From Scalesia atractyloides (Eukaryota > Streptophyta > Magnoliopsida > Asterales > Asteraceae): a stretch of DNA of 64,000 bases. This document shows positions 1-11,764 of this stretch, in pieces. The position numbers were made by a program, and so were the translations under genes. A model generated the notes under the pieces. It was not told the DNA's origin. It did not search any database and saw only the letters and a list, made by a program, of their open reading frames with translations. Each line of letters opens with the position of its first letter. Within the stretch, counting starts at the first letter, position 1. Where the stretch lies: NCBI GenBank assembly GCA_947069175.1, contig CAMTDV010000009.1:10115663-10179662 (forward strand), written 5' to 3'.

Positions 1-151
1 GTTGGTAATTCATATATTAAGAAAGAAGAGATATTGACTGAGAGTAGGAGAGAATGAGAGGAGATGATATGTGAAAGCTAGTAAGCCCTATTGAATACCG
101 AACCAAACCTTTAAATAATAGACATTGACAAACAACTTACTCTAAGCTAAC
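1..151. other. Flank of LINE insertion, no gene seen
   Basis: AT-rich sequence with no coding potential that I can support. It is the target-side flank of the LINE that begins just after it. Confidence 0.5.
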
Positions 152-287
152 AACCGGAACTATATTTTCTTTTTAAAGGCAACGCAAACTTTATTACCCA
201 AACAGGGACCGTAGCAAGAAGCTACCGATCCGATTACACATACAAAAGAAAAACTAAACATAAAGAGAACTAACAACACTTTTCCTA

Positions 288-1724
288 TTACATTTGAATG
301 TTAAAACTTCGCCATTCGCTCCAAGAAATCTCTTTGAATTTGGACCGGTTCACAACGCAGTCATATGCCAGCTCTTTTATTTCTTCAACTACCTTATACT
401 CATTCATGCACCCACCTTCGAATCTTTTTTTGTTCCTTATTTTCCAGATGCTCCACAACGCTAACCCAAACACAGCATGAATAATTCTCTTCCTACTTAA
501 CGACGCCTCTATTCCATGTACACTTAGCAACAATTCTTCGATAGACTCGTATGGTTGACCTGGTGGAATTTTCATCCAGTACTGCAGCTGCTGCCAAATT
601 ACAGCAACACACCTGCAATTCAGCAAGGTATGATCTGCAGACTCGACAACATAGTTACAGAACGTGCAGTTCCTGTTTGGTACTGAAATACCCCTCGCCT
701 CCAACGCTGCTACAGTAGGAATCCGACCCGCGGCTGCCCTCCAAACAAACATATTAGCTTTTTGTGTGGCGATCTTGTTCCAATAAAACGAGCTTCCTTC
801 TGAATTAACATCTGTGTTTCCTGATAACTCCCCTCTTACTGTTTTGACTGTGTACCCGGGACCTGGTACATCTTTCCACGACCATCTATCACCGGTCTCC
901 CTTAGAACCTGTTGTAATAGAATTGCATTAAGCTGGTTCATCTCCGCCTGGTTCCCTTATCCATACCCAATCCCACAATAATCCCCCATTTATTTTTTTG
1001 TAACATCTTTCTATTAGTATCCTTTTCTCTGCAGCCAGTTGATATAATAACGGGAACTGATCTCGTAACGCGCCCCCAACGATCCATTTATCGCACCAGA
1101 ACATGGTTTTATCCCCAATACCGACTTTACTATTTAAACTATCATACACGTTTACGCCAAACTTAGCACATTCTTTATCCCTACCCATGATCTCTTTCCA
1201 TACTCCCGAGTTTGCTTTCTTAAACGGAAACGGAGCAACCCTCCTCGAGTTATGATGTAGCGCTTTTATCACTTTTACCCACAGTGTCTCCGGTTCCATT
1301 TTCATCCTCCACCACCACTTTACTAGTAATGCCAAGTTCAACTCCTTGATTCCTCCTACACCTAATCCGCCTTTTTTTTCGAAGCCACGATCTTCTCCCA
1401 CTTGACCCATCTTAGTTTTTTATTCCCACCGCACCCGCCCCATAAGAACTTCCTTCTAATACCCTCCAACGTTTTTATAACCGCAACAGGTGCCTTATAC
1501 AAAGATAAATAGTAATTAGGCAAACTACCAAGTACCGATTTTACTAAAGTTAGTCTCCCGGCGAATGAGAGGAGTTTCGCTTTCCATGATGCCAATCTTT
1601 TGTTAAATGTGTCTATAACTTCTTTCCAATTAGCTACTCGATTCATATTAGCACCCACCTTTAGGCCTAGGTAACCGAACGGTAAGCTCCCCACCTTACA
1701 CTTTAGCGTATTTGCCATATAAAT
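288..1724 (-). pseudogene. LINE ORF2 C-terminal remnant (RT end plus zf-RVT)
   Basis: Three overlapping minus-strand frames (1362-1724, 928-1410, 288-941) read as one LINE ORF2 tail with frameshifts. The first has the post-catalytic RT motif LPFGYLGLKVGAN and the SWKAKLLSFAGRLTL stretch typical of plant LINE reverse transcriptases. The last carries the zf-RVT zinc-binding domain (CTFCNYVVESADHTLLNC, Cys/His spaced as in that family) followed by WSIWKIRNKKRFEG. About 12 more codons of the same ORF lie beyond the solo LTR at 4667-4703. The catalytic YADD region is absent. It has no function on its own. Confidence 0.88.
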
Positions 1725-2060
1725 TGTCACACCCCGACCCGCAGCGGAAAAGGTGATCGGGGCATGATTGGGTTATCATCAAAGCTCATGACATTTATTA
1801 TAATGTTTCATATTTATTATTTCAATTTAAAAGAGATCATACAATCATATCAAACAAATACAACATGTTCTATTCATCCTTCTAAACTTCATTATTTTTC
1901 TTCTAAGGCAATTTCCTATGTTTTCCTTGCTTCATCCTGTTCACCTGTATCATATGTAAAAATGGTTTTTGGATCAACAAAAAGTTAGCGAGTGAACCTT
2001 GTTAGAAAACATTTATTATTTATTTCTGGTTGTATTTAATATGGAAAAATTATGCAATAT

Positions 2061-2250
2061 TCATTATGAACAAACGTAAATAAACATACAATAACAACAA
2101 TTAGCTTACAATAACAAACAACAACAAACAATAACATACATTAACAAACCAACAGCATACAATCACAACCCATTAGTATACGATATCAAACAACAACAAA
2201 CAATAACATACATTAACAAACCAACAGCATACAATAACATATCAACTTGC
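2061..2250. repeat. ACAATAACA-rich short tandem duplication
   Basis: A stretch beginning CAAACAACAACAAACAATAAC is present twice (about 2124 and 2186) with the same downstream words (ATACATTAACAAACCAACAG). It lies inside the solo LTR near its 3' end and looks like a slippage-type duplication. Confidence 0.7.
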
Positions 2251-2277
2251 ATAAATATATAACATAAATGAAACTGT

Positions 2278-2436
2278 GCGATCAAGGCTCAATCAAACGG
2301 AGCCGATCGTATTGCATGTACTGAAAATGAAAAATGTCTGTGCGATCAAGGCTCAATCAAACGGAGCCGATCGTATTGCATGTACTGAAAATGAAAATGT
2401 CTGTGCGATCAAGGCTCAATCAAACGGAGCCGATCG
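2278..2436 (-). repeat. Three GGCTC hairpin repeats in solo LTR 1
   Basis: Three units of about 63 bp (starting 2278, 2342, 2404). On the + strand each holds GCGATC, AAGGCTC, a loop AATCAAACG, GAGCC and GATCG, giving inner stem GGCTC/GAGCC and outer stem CGATC/GATCG. The same unit, with covarying outer stems, occurs in solo LTR 2 and in the 3' non-coding region of the array elements. Confidence 0.85.
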
Positions 2437-3000
2437 TATGTTGGCACGCCAGGTTCACGCTCATAATGTAATGGGGAACATGCTCAACGCTCATAATGTA
2501 ATGGGGAGCGGCGGCCTATGAAATTGCATGTACTGAAAATAATAAATTAAATCTACACAATAATCACACAAACAGTTTACACAGGCAGGATACACATTTA
2601 TTCATGATATGATGTATGCACAATGATTTAAATATAATAAATAGTAAGACACATGATACACCCCAAAAACGTGATTTAAACGGGGAATTTGTAGAGATTC
2701 ACTCACAGTGGGTGCGTTCGGCGAATGATGATGAATGCGCACGAGTTTAGAGGATTGATCGTCGAGGAATAACTAACCTAATTAATAAAGAAAAGTAAGG
2801 TAAATAAATGGATTTTATTAACAACTTTAATAGGATTTTTTGGATATATTTTTGTGAGTTTTAGGCTAGTTTCTAACCTTAAAAATGTTATTTTTAAGTA
2901 TTTTTAATTGATTTTTAAATAAAATAAATAAATAAAAATAATAAAAAAATGTTGACTTTTTGACCGTTGACTTGTTGACCGGTTTATTGTGTGTATGTAT

Positions 3001-3068
3001 GCGCCGGGCAGGACTCGAACCCGAGACCTCCCGTACGCGTGCACGCAGCTCTACCAACTGAGCTACGT
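3001..3068 (-). other. tRNA-like module C (solo LTR 1)
   Basis: On the minus strand this reads ACGTAGCTCAGTTGGTAGAG (canonical A box TAGCTCAGTTGG) followed about 35 nt later by the B box GGGTTCGAGTCC. The D-arm stem is extended outward. The flanking 7-mers do not form an acceptor stem, so this is tRNA-derived sequence rather than a tRNA gene. Confidence 0.75.
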
Positions 3069-3170
3069 GTCTAACCCGAAATATTTCTGTTTTTAATTAT
3101 ATTTATACACTAATTCAATTAATCCGAAAATTATTTATTTTTAAAAAGGGTTTTAAATGTATCGGACCGG

Positions 3171-3246
3171 TGTCGTCAACAGGTCTCGAACCCGGGACCT
3201 GTGACTTAATGTTACACACAGTCCACCGCTGGACTGTGTGTCTAAC
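3171..3246 (-). other. tRNA-like module B (solo LTR 1)
   Basis: The minus strand reads CACACAGTCCA-GCGG-TGGACTGTGTG (an 11-bp perfect hairpin in place of the D arm), then a B box GGGTTCGAGACC inside the stem ACAGGTC/GACCTGT. It is preceded by TTAGACAC, the same lead-in as modules A and C. Confidence 0.7.
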
Positions 3247-3332
3247 TTGGTTTAAATACAGATTTTTATTATACTTAACATCTAACGGAGTTAACCCGGT
3301 TCGGTTATAAAAAAAGGCATTTTATTACAGCG

Positions 3333-3411
3333 CATGAGGTTGGGACAGGAATCGAACTCGCGACGTGTATGTGTTTATTTGCACACAGTCCACCGCTGGA
3401 CTGTGTGTCTA
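3333..3411 (-). other. tRNA-like module A (solo LTR 1)
   Basis: The minus strand again has the CACACAGTCCA/TGGACTGTGTG hairpin after GGGTTAGACAC, and a B-box-like GAGTTCGATTCC. It lies about 165 bp from module B, the same spacing as B to C, so the three look like diverged copies of one tRNA-containing unit. Confidence 0.7.
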
Positions 3412-4401
3412 ACCCGTTTATAATTCCGATTTTAAATAATCTTATAACATAACTACTTCGTCTTCTTCGTTCAAAACTCAGGCAACGGTTATCTAACTGT
3501 TACTTGATTAATTCGATTAATGAACAAGATGAACAATTGAAAAGTATTGAACCGAAGAGTTTGGGGAAAGAAAGTACCGAACAGGTCGTCTTCTTCAGAA
3601 AATCCGGCGAAGCTCGTCGGCTCTGTTTAGGGACCTTCGGCTGTTAGAACCAATTGACAGGTTGGAGGGGTTAGATGTGAAATTGAACTAATGAGTAATG
3701 ATTACCAGTATGTTTGAATGATCATACCGGTTAACAGTGAGTTTCCGACAAATCCAGAAGTTTTCCGGTGAAAACAGAAAGTCCAGCAATGTCGTCTGTG
3801 GTTGATTCTGAGCGATGAAATGGTGTTAGTATTCGTCTTATAATGGAATGAAACAGAAACATTGAGGTAATTACCGTGTATATGAAAGTCCCGGTTTTCC
3901 GGCGACTTGCAGAGAATTCCGGCGAGTGAAATTTCTTGCGACAGAGATTCTTCAGTGGTTTAAGGCGAGTGGGAGTGATGTCATTACGAGTTCTATGATC
4001 TTATTTTTGGGTAAGAAGAAAAGGTGGATTGAATTCGGTTTTCCGGCGAAACTTTCCGGTAATTTTTCAGAGAATTCCGGCGACTTCCGGCGAAGTTTTC
4101 TGTGCGAAATGATGAGCGTGTTTGATAGAATTCGCGAGCTCACTGAATGAAGAAAGTATAACTCCCGAATTTGAATTGTATTTTTTTCGGTTTTTAATTG
4201 AAATGAATGAAATTGATGGATTTCTTCATTATAACCGATCTTGCTGTTAAGACATACGTTTATGACCAAAAAGAAACGGCCAAATTTGACGAAATTGTCG
4301 GGATTTCCGGCGTGAACGGATTTGGGCGCGCTGTGCACTGGGTTTTGATTTCCAGTTTTATTTATGTATTAATTGGTTCAATATATTAACAAACATCACA
4401 A

Positions 4402-4480
4402 GTGGCGGAGCGGTAGTAGGGATGTGTGTTAAGGCTTTGCTAGCACTCGGCTGACCCGGGTTCGAGTCCCGGCTTCAGCA
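4402..4480 (+). other. tRNA-like module D, class II-like (solo LTR 1)
   Basis: GTGGCGGAGCGGT resembles the A box of Ser/Leu tRNAs. A long variable segment follows, then CCGGG-TTCGAGT-CCCGG, a perfect 5-bp T stem with a consensus B box. It lies on the opposite strand to modules A-C of the same LTR. No acceptor stem is evident. Of all the modules here it is the closest to a real tRNA T arm. Confidence 0.72.
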
Positions 4481-4717
4481 TATTATTTTAATTCATTATT
4501 TTTAGTACATTTTCAAAGATAAATTTTATATTCTAATATACTTATTAATTATGTATCGTTTAAAATTAATTTGGCCATTAAATACGCAACGAAATTTTAA
4601 CTGATTGTTCGGTTGATAAACGGAGCGGGTTTGGTAAATCCGGTTTTTGGCGGATGTTACATAAATCACCTCCGCCTCGCTCTTTCCAATACCGATTTCA
4701 CTAAACCGGAACTATAT

Positions 4718-5158
4718 GAATTAAAGAATTTCCCGTGATACGGCGGAGAACACAACAAATAACACATACACCGGTGAAGTATCATGTTGATTTGAAGGTT
4801 TATTAAAGGTTTATAAAATCATATAAAATAAAAACGATTTTGATAATTTATTTAAACGATATGAACAAATCATAAAGATTTTGAGAATTTGGAATCAAAA
4901 GGTTACAAAACGAGAATATGGGTATCCTGGGCGTTGAATTTTTTTATTTTGGACTAAGGTGGTTAAAACCACTATAACACATGGACTCAAAAAATAATTA
5001 ACTCTATAATCAAATATTATTTAGTTACTTTTGTATATAATATAATCAAATAATTAGAATGTGTGTCTAAAAGATAATTAAGGTAATCAATTTCATAAAA
5101 GACAACTTTACTCCCTTAAACTCTTAAAAATTAATGTGAAAAAAAATTTGTCATATAT
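4718..5158. other. AT-rich intergenic stretch
   Basis: No coding frame, RNA gene or repeat recognised between the LINE target duplication and the ankyrin-type pseudogene. Confidence 0.5.
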
Positions 5159-5639
5159 ATGAAATTAAATGCAGGTTATTCTTCGACTGCACTTGATGTT
5201 ATTGCACCTGCTGATTCTCTGATAAGAGATGACTTGAAATATATACAGGCATCGACTATTAACGTCTCCAGCTTTGTTTCAGTGAAGCTTTCAGGCCCCC
5301 GCAACTATCATATCTGGAAGGCTCAAATGATTTGCCTCATGGAGAGTCAGGGGCTGCTTCACATACTTGGTGATGAGTATCAGTTTCCAGTGAATAAGGG
5401 AGTCCACATGATTTGGTACTATGATAAACTTGTCAAAGGTTGGATTTTCGGTTCTATGAACGAAATAGTGCTCAAGAATTTCACACACTTGTATTTTGCG
5501 CGGATGTATGGAGGCATCTAGAACACTTATAGAATTCACCAATAAGCCATACAGTAGGTATGTACTCCATTAACTCCACTTTTGGCACTTCAATGGACAC
5601 TTTTTATTTGAATTTTGAATTTATATACTTTCTGAGATA

Positions 5640-5982
5640 TTGAAAATGAAATGCAGATGATTAATCGAATGCAGCAGAAGACTTGAAATATATGCTGGCA
5701 TCAAATGTTAAGTCTCCAGCTTTGTTTTAGTAAAGCTTTCCGGCCGCAGCAACTATAGTAGGTGGATGGTTCAGATGATTTGCTTCATTGAGAGTCAGGG
5801 GTTGCTTATGTTTTCATCCCGAAGCTCCTTTTCCGGAGGATAAGGGTGTCCACTTGATTGGGTACTATGATAGACTTGTCAAAGGTTGGATTGTAGGTTC
5901 TATGAACGAAATTATACTCCATGATGCACATACTCAGAGTCTGCCAAAGAACTATGGGATGAACTACAATCCCGCTTTTTAA
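5640..5982 (+). repeat. Decayed duplicate of the N-terminal exon
   Basis: The words of 5225-5480 recur here with damage. GACTTGAAATATAT, CTCCAGCTTTGTTT and GAGAGTCAGGGG are shared, and the peptide GVHLIGYYDRLVKGWIVGSM matches GVHMIWYYDKLVKGWIFGSM of the first copy. This is a local tandem exon duplication of about 0.4 kb. The second copy has in-frame stops. Confidence 0.78.
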
Positions 5983-6599
5983 ATTCCAGAAGATATATGC
6001 AAGGTACTATCCATTTACTACCAACGATCAAGTAATTTGCTTCAAACGACCGTCTGAAGTATTGAAATGAAATGCTTCAACAGGTACATCACGATTTATT
6101 TTCGGAATAGAATTGTCACCTGAAGTTCAGGAAATTGACCGTATTAGATGGAAGAGATTATATGAAGCTGCTGTTGAAGGGTGTTGGTGGAAAGCAAAAT
6201 CTATACTGAAAATTCATAAAAATGCAGCAACAGAGGCCATCACTGCAAATGGCAACACAATCCTTCACTTAGCCGTTGAAATGGGCCAGAACTACTTCGT
6301 TGAAAAACTGCTGGAGTTTTTAAAAGAAGGAAAAGATATCGAATCAAAAAATTATAAGGGTCGAACAGCTTACACATTGCTGCTCTGGCTGGTAACAAAT
6401 ACGCAGCCCAACTCTTGGTTAAGAAGAGGAAGGAACTGTTGCTAATAGGAGACCATGTTGAAGACTTGCCATCCAAATTGGCTTCTTCAAAATGTCTGCA
6501 TATTTGTGGAAAACCGCTATACTTACACGGTTAAGCAGTTCTTCGGGTAGCTATAAGATATCTTCTATCCGTGCTGCTTTGACAACAAGAGAATATGGT

Positions 6600-7400
6600 A
6601 AGTAGTTAGAACAAGAGATGGTAATCCTATCGGGTTGACGTGTTTAGGTTGGCGGGTAGAATTGATTAACTCAAACACGACCTAGATATATATTTGTATC
6701 AAAGACATAAACCCTAAAAAATAGACATTGGAAATCATTTAACCAATTATGTATATACACGAGTCAACGGATCAAGGCCGTTCCAAGAATCCTTGAAACG
6801 TTTTGGGCCCAGACAAGTTTAAAAAAGTGTCCCCTATAATATAAACTCAATAATCATATATAAAAAATTCATAGTATGACAAAATAATTGTTATAAATTT
6901 GTAAAAGATTTTAATTGTTGGGCTTTTTTTATTTAATTGTTAAACAATATGAGTAGTTGGGCCTGTTCTTATTTGAGTTTGAAATCCAATTTAGGTTTAA
7001 TTGTTTAAACTAGTTGGATCTTATATTATTCGGGATTAAATACATAGGGGTTGTAAGCAGGTTGACAGATTGGTAGTGGGTTAAGCAGGTTAATTGTTAT
7101 CAAGTTGTAAATGAAAAATAAATGAGCTAATCGAGTCGAAAATTGGTTGGCGGGTTAACTTTATAAAATACAACTTTTCTTATTCTATTATATATGGGTT
7201 GATGGATCAACGTCTTTCGTTTAAAGGGTTAAGCATGTCAATCCAAACATGTTTGTTTACTAAGAGAATTAGCATAACAACCCAAAACAAAACCTGATTA
7301 TGTTAATGCAGGTTTGGGTCATGTAATGAATCACCATTCCTAGGTATTACGTGGTGTGATTAGAAGTTGGAATAATCAAAGATAATCTCATATTATTCAT
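6600..7400. other. Intronic/inter-exon DNA of the ankyrin pseudogene
   Basis: AT-rich, with GGTTGACGGGTT-like words scattered through it. No coding frame or known repeat is recognisable. It is probably intron. Confidence 0.4.
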
Positions 7401-9278
7401 GCAGATTTAGCATGGACAATGCTAGAGAATTGTGCCAGAGCTGCTAAGGAAGATGGTAGTTTATTGATGGCACTAGCTATAACCTTCCCAACTAGTCTTG
7501 GCTTTACGGAATCTTTTATCTATCCATGTACTTACCTTTAACTTTTTTTTTAAAACAAAGATATATATAAACACTATAGATACATTAGTTTAGAAACATT
7601 ATCCACTATTGTACTGATACTACTGTGTCTATCTTGCAGCTTTCAACAATCTCCGTCAGAAAACAGTCATGAGGTTTTCTTCGCTATTTCACCCAAATGT
7701 TTTGGATAAATGTGTCGATGACATCTTACGGGTGGTTAATATTTGTAAGAATACGCTTTGTAGCTGGTTGGGGAAAAAATCCATAATATTACTTGGTGAG
7801 CAATCAGCTACATATACATATGATTGACGCTAGCTGCATTTGTATCTGATTATCTGACAAATTTTGGTTATTATTTGTGCAGTCCCAATGCCACACTTTA
7901 TCCAATATATCAGTTAATTTGTCTCCTCGTTCTGGCGCTTCGTTTGCCATTCGCTATGTTGTATTTCCTTTTGTGGAAGGGTTTAGCTGTTATCGGTAAG
8001 TGATTATTGTCTACTCATCACCATTTAAAGATGGAAACTTGAATTAATTTGCATTAATTTTTCAATCATCATGTTGTACCTTAATCTTTTTGGATTATAG
8101 TGCGTCCAATCAAGAATATAGAGAAGAAGAAAAAGAGTACCAAGAAGCAAAAAAGATTTTGAGTTTGATATGCTATCAGATGGGCCAAAATAATGAGTGT
8201 TACAGTGAACCACTTCTTAGAGCTGTATGCCAAGGTACCTATGAGGTTGTTGATGAGGTTCTATTTAGGTCACCCGATTATTGGTTGTGTTGATGAAGAA
8301 GGGCATAACGTCATTTCAGTCATGCATAATAAACCGTTCAGAAAAAGTATTCAACCTTATCCATCACATAATTCTGCACACGGAGTCTTATAGAGCAACA
8401 ATGGATAGATTTGAGGATAATCTTGCACACTTGGCTGGAAGGTTGGCACCTTCATTTGTACGGCACCCTAGTAGGTCCGCCTGATCTAGCAGTCATCTAG
8501 TTTAATGCGAGGTGCAGCACTACAACTACAACGAGAGCTTTTATGGCGTGAGGTATGTCACAAACAAGATATTAGTCATTCGGTTGTTCACTTTGTTCGC
8601 TAGTTGCATAAAAATGACTCGATTGAATTCTACAGGAAGTTGAGAAGCTCATGTTAACTACAGAACTAATAGAAAATAATATCTATAAGGAAACACCGTC
8701 AATGGTCTTCACCAGGGAACACAAGATTTGGTAAAGCAAGGAGAAATATGGATGAAAACAACTGCCGAATCATGCAGCATCACTGCTGCATTAATTATCA
8801 CAATTGTATTTGCAGCAGCAATCACTGTACCTGGTGGAAGCAATCAAGAATCAGGCATCCCTGTGTTTAAAAAAGAAATTGCCTTCACTATATTTGCAAT
8901 ATCCAACGCATTCTCACTATTTACAGCGACTACGGCACTATTACTTTTCTTATCAATCCTCACTGCACGTTTTTCAGAAAGAGATTTTCTTGTCACTTTA
9001 CCAAGAAGATTGACTTTTGGTCTTTGCACATTATTCCTCTCTACAACTGCCATGATTGTAGCCTTTGGTGCAATCTTTTTCCTTGTCTTTTGTGATCAAA
9101 GACCATGGATGCTGTGTTTGCTTGCTTGCCGATTTCAGTTATTGTTACTATAAAACTACCCCTACTTCTGGACTTGATCAAATCAACATTTTTCCCCATC
9201 TTTGGTAAGAAAAGTTACCTCGAGTCTTGTAAAATTAAGTGGAATAACACAACTTTTACTGACGAAGGAGGAATTTGA

Positions 9279-9870
9279 TTATGCATTAAATGAATTGTTG
9301 TGTAGCAGTTTAGTATTCAGTAGTGGTTGAGTAACTTGCATGAGATTTAAGTAATGTTAAGTTTTTCAGTTGTAGTTTGGGAAACCTGTTTACTATGGAA
9401 GCAATAGTTTAGATAACCCTATGGGCAATATATGTATTTGCAAAAACAAATAAAAGTTAAACATATTTTAATAAGAATGTTATACTCTAATTGGGTAACA
9501 CCCCCTTTAAACTTTTAGCTCTTGTAATATATTTTTCCGCGAAATTTTGAGATTAATACATGTTATATCAAAGTTTTATCATTAACTGATTTTAACTTTT
9601 CTAACCAAATTAATCTTTCACATTAAATAGAAAACCAAAAATATTTTAAGCCAAGAACTAGTTCAATCTACTTTATACAAGGAAACAATCATCTTAAAAT
9701 AATCAACAAGGTGATGTGGATCCGATTAGTAATCAAATGGCCTAAGAAAATAGAGATGAAATCGAGAGAAAATTAGTGAATATCTTGGGAAGATATACTG
9801 ATCATTACTAGAACATGGTTAATCATGGGATGAAATAACCACCCACTCTCCACCTTAATTAAAGGAACAC
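9279..9870. other. 3' flank of the ankyrin pseudogene
   Basis: AT-rich with no coding frame. It may include the 3' untranslated region of the pseudogene. Confidence 0.4.
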
Positions 9871-9875
9871 AAAAC

Positions 9876-10240
9876 ATGACTAAGCTAATCCTAATAATTA
9901 CATGGCTTGGCTTGCAAGAGTGACATGGTGCACACATATGATAAGTTTCAAGTGAATCAATGATAAGTATCAAGAGAATCAAATGGCAACAGAGGAGAGG
10001 AGATTGAGAACTTGAAAGAAATTGAGAATGTAGATTGAATTCATTTCATCTACATTCAACAAACTGTAGTGGGGATCTCCTTAAAAGGAGAAGATTCAAG
10101 CCACTAACCTAAGACATGGGAACGTACAGGAGTATGAGGCATCCCCCTTTTCTCCTTTATTTAACATGTGCATAAAACATAACTAAACCAATCCTAATAA
10201 TGTGACTTGGCTTGCAAGTGTGACATGGCGCACACATCAT
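9876..10240. repeat. Direct repeat near a decayed gypsy end
   Basis: A stretch of about 63 bp (AACATGACTAAGCTAATCC, then CTTGGCTTGCAAGAGTGACATG) at 9876-9938 recurs diverged at 10177-10240. It borders the minus-strand gypsy remnant and may be part of its LTR or 3' untranslated region. Confidence 0.55.
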
Positions 10241-10257
10241 TCCGCCCTTCTTGAATT

Positions 10258-10941
10258 TACCTTGTCCTCAAGTTGAAGATCAGTGTTGTCCGAGGAGTCA
10301 TTGATCATCATTAGTTGTGGTTTAAGGCATTTTTAGTCGGGCTTGTAGCTCTAGTCACAGTAACACAAGCCGCATGACTAACCCAGTAGGTATGATTTGG
10401 ATCTAGAATTCCCGCATCTGCACTTGAGCCGTAGTTTGTTTGGAATGCTTTTCTCCCCCGTCTCCAGCAAGCAATAGTTTCTATTCTAGCAATCTCCCTA
10501 TAGTGATCGTTTAGCCAACTTCCGAGGGTTTTGTAGCTTGACTTATAGTAGGATGTCATCCTTAAGGCCGCCAATGAAACAGCCTATCCGGAACAATTCT
10601 GGCAATCCATCTACCTTATGAGATACTTTTTTTTTCAAATTGGCTTGGTACGCACCGATGGTAGTGAGTTGTTTGAGGCAGGACAAGCCCCCTAGGCATC
10701 TTAAAATTATGTCTAGCCAAAACAACCTAACACAGCCAGAGAGAACTCCATCCAGGTTAGTGGGCCTCGAAATTTCTTTCAACCATATGTGCCACAGTAG
10801 CGCTATTTCATCAAGATGAAAACACACCAAGTGAACCTGATCTCCGGAAGCAACCTTCTGAAAATCAAAATATTTTTGGGCTTGATAAAGCCAACCTGAC
10901 TCCCACCAAATTGTGGGAATTACAAACTTATATGTAACCAA
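10258..10941 (-). pseudogene. Ty3/gypsy gag remnant joined to the pol 3' end
   Basis: The minus-strand frame at 10543-10941 reads like the retrotransposon Gag core (WLYQAQKYFDF, then HLDEIALLWHIW and FIGGLKDDI). A second frame follows at 10311-10574, and near 10258-10285 a CTTGAGGACAAGGT block resembles the start of the 3' non-coding region of many plant gypsy elements. Protease, RT and integrase are missing between them, so this is a deletion derivative or an internally collapsed copy. Confidence 0.65.
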
Positions 10942-11764
10942 ACATTTAGCCTTACTTTAACTTTTGGCTGTACACAAACATGATATAATTCCGACGACAG
11001 ATCTCTTAACCATGGCGCTTGAAATCTAATGTTTTCAGAATTTTGGTTGTACATAAACATGATATAACGCCGACAATACATCAAGATTTTGAGAGTTATT
11101 ATTCTGTGTATAAATAGATAATTACGACTCTGTTATGATCTATAGATCAGTTGTTCTAGATTTTGAGAGTTCAGTTATGTGATATCATGTTGAGATGTTG
11201 AGGGAGAGCTTGATTCTATAAACACTATTTGATTCTGATGGCATGTGGTATGAAATGATTAATAAAAGATACTCATATGCAACATACAAGTCCCTATAGA
11301 CCCAAGTTTTTAAGTATATTTGTTTATCTAATGTCACGTCACCAAGTTTATTGATATTACAAAACGGGTGTGATCAAGCAATCAATTATGCCAATGTAAA
11401 CTTTTTCAAACACTCAATCCTTACACATGCTTATTTGTTATGCTAATTGTGAATACATGTTGGATTATTCTTACGCTTAGTTATCTATCATTAACCTTGC
11501 AAGTCTCCCTTAACATGTAAAGCGCTATCGAATTAGCACACTACCCTGTTTTGTGGGTCATTATTTAGTTATTCTTTATGGCCTTAATTTCTTCGATGAT
11601 AAGGTTACGCTAGTGCCAAACTTTGGATTGATTTTTGTCTATTGCATGCTAGTATGATACATAAGTTTAATATGCCATAAACATATGGATTTGAGATTTA
11701 TTCTTACCTATGCGATGTAAACAGACTAGTATGCCCGCTAACATATTTTTGTGTTGACGGATAT
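10942..11764. other. Non-coding, AT-rich
   Basis: Contains a short direct repeat (TTTTGGCTGTACACAAACATG near 10962 and TTTTGGTTGTACATAAACATG near 11041, both followed by ATATAA and CGAC). No coding frame recognised. Confidence 0.45.

Larger units (their letters stand above)
1725..4661 (-). mobile_element. Solo LTR (2937 bp) of the gag-only, tRNA-like-module family
   Basis: On the + strand it runs from TGTCACACCCCGACCCGCAG to GGCGGATGTTACA, so it is an LTR read on the minus strand (TGTAACATCC to GGGTCGGGGTGTGACA). It is flanked by the 5-bp duplication TAAAT at 1720-1724 and 4662-4666 and interrupts the LINE. No internal region, PBS or PPT is attached, so it is a solo LTR left by LTR-LTR recombination. 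Its ends match the LTRs of the array at 43438-58337. It carries four tRNA-like modules and three GGCTC hairpin repeats. Confidence 0.92.
152..4717 (-). mobile_element. 5'-truncated LINE with 14-bp target duplication, split by a solo LTR
   Basis: The 14-mer AACCGGAACTATAT lies at 152-165 and again, exactly, at 4704-4717. Between them, read on the minus strand, is the C-terminal part of a LINE ORF2 (4703 down to 288, with 1725-4661 occupied by a later insertion), then a 3' untranslated stretch ending in a T/A-rich tail next to the left duplication (166-176). A target duplication of this length plus 5' truncation is the usual outcome of target-primed reverse transcription. Without the inserted LTR and its 5-bp duplication about 1.6 kb of LINE remains, so most of the reverse transcriptase and all of the endonuclease are missing. 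Confidence 0.9.
5159..9278 (+). pseudogene. Ankyrin-repeat/PGG membrane-protein gene, multi-exon, broken
   Basis: Exon-like blocks in order: an N-terminal block at 5270-5521 with VKLSGPRNYHIWKAQMICLM, resembling the Gag N-terminus of copia-type elements; ankyrin-type sequence at 6113-6380 (ANGNTILHLAVEMGQN); further ankyrin/linker blocks near 7405-7535, 7640-7790 and 8187-8470; and a PGG domain at 8636-9278 with the ITVPGG motif and about three hydrophobic membrane segments (8790-9090). PGG-domain ankyrin proteins (ACD6/ITN1-type) are plant plasma-membrane proteins linked to defence and stress. Damage: a one-base loss near 8725 just before the LVKQGE block, a second frame change near 9108, and several stops between blocks. 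The tail continues in another frame to a TGA at 9276. Intron boundaries are not resolved. Confidence 0.72.

Noticed and set aside
3001..3068. A functional tRNA gene
   Set aside because: The A and B boxes look good but the 5' and 3' ends do not pair into an acceptor stem and no terminator-like T run follows at the right place. It is one of a repeated set inside an LTR. The same holds for the other tRNA-like modules.
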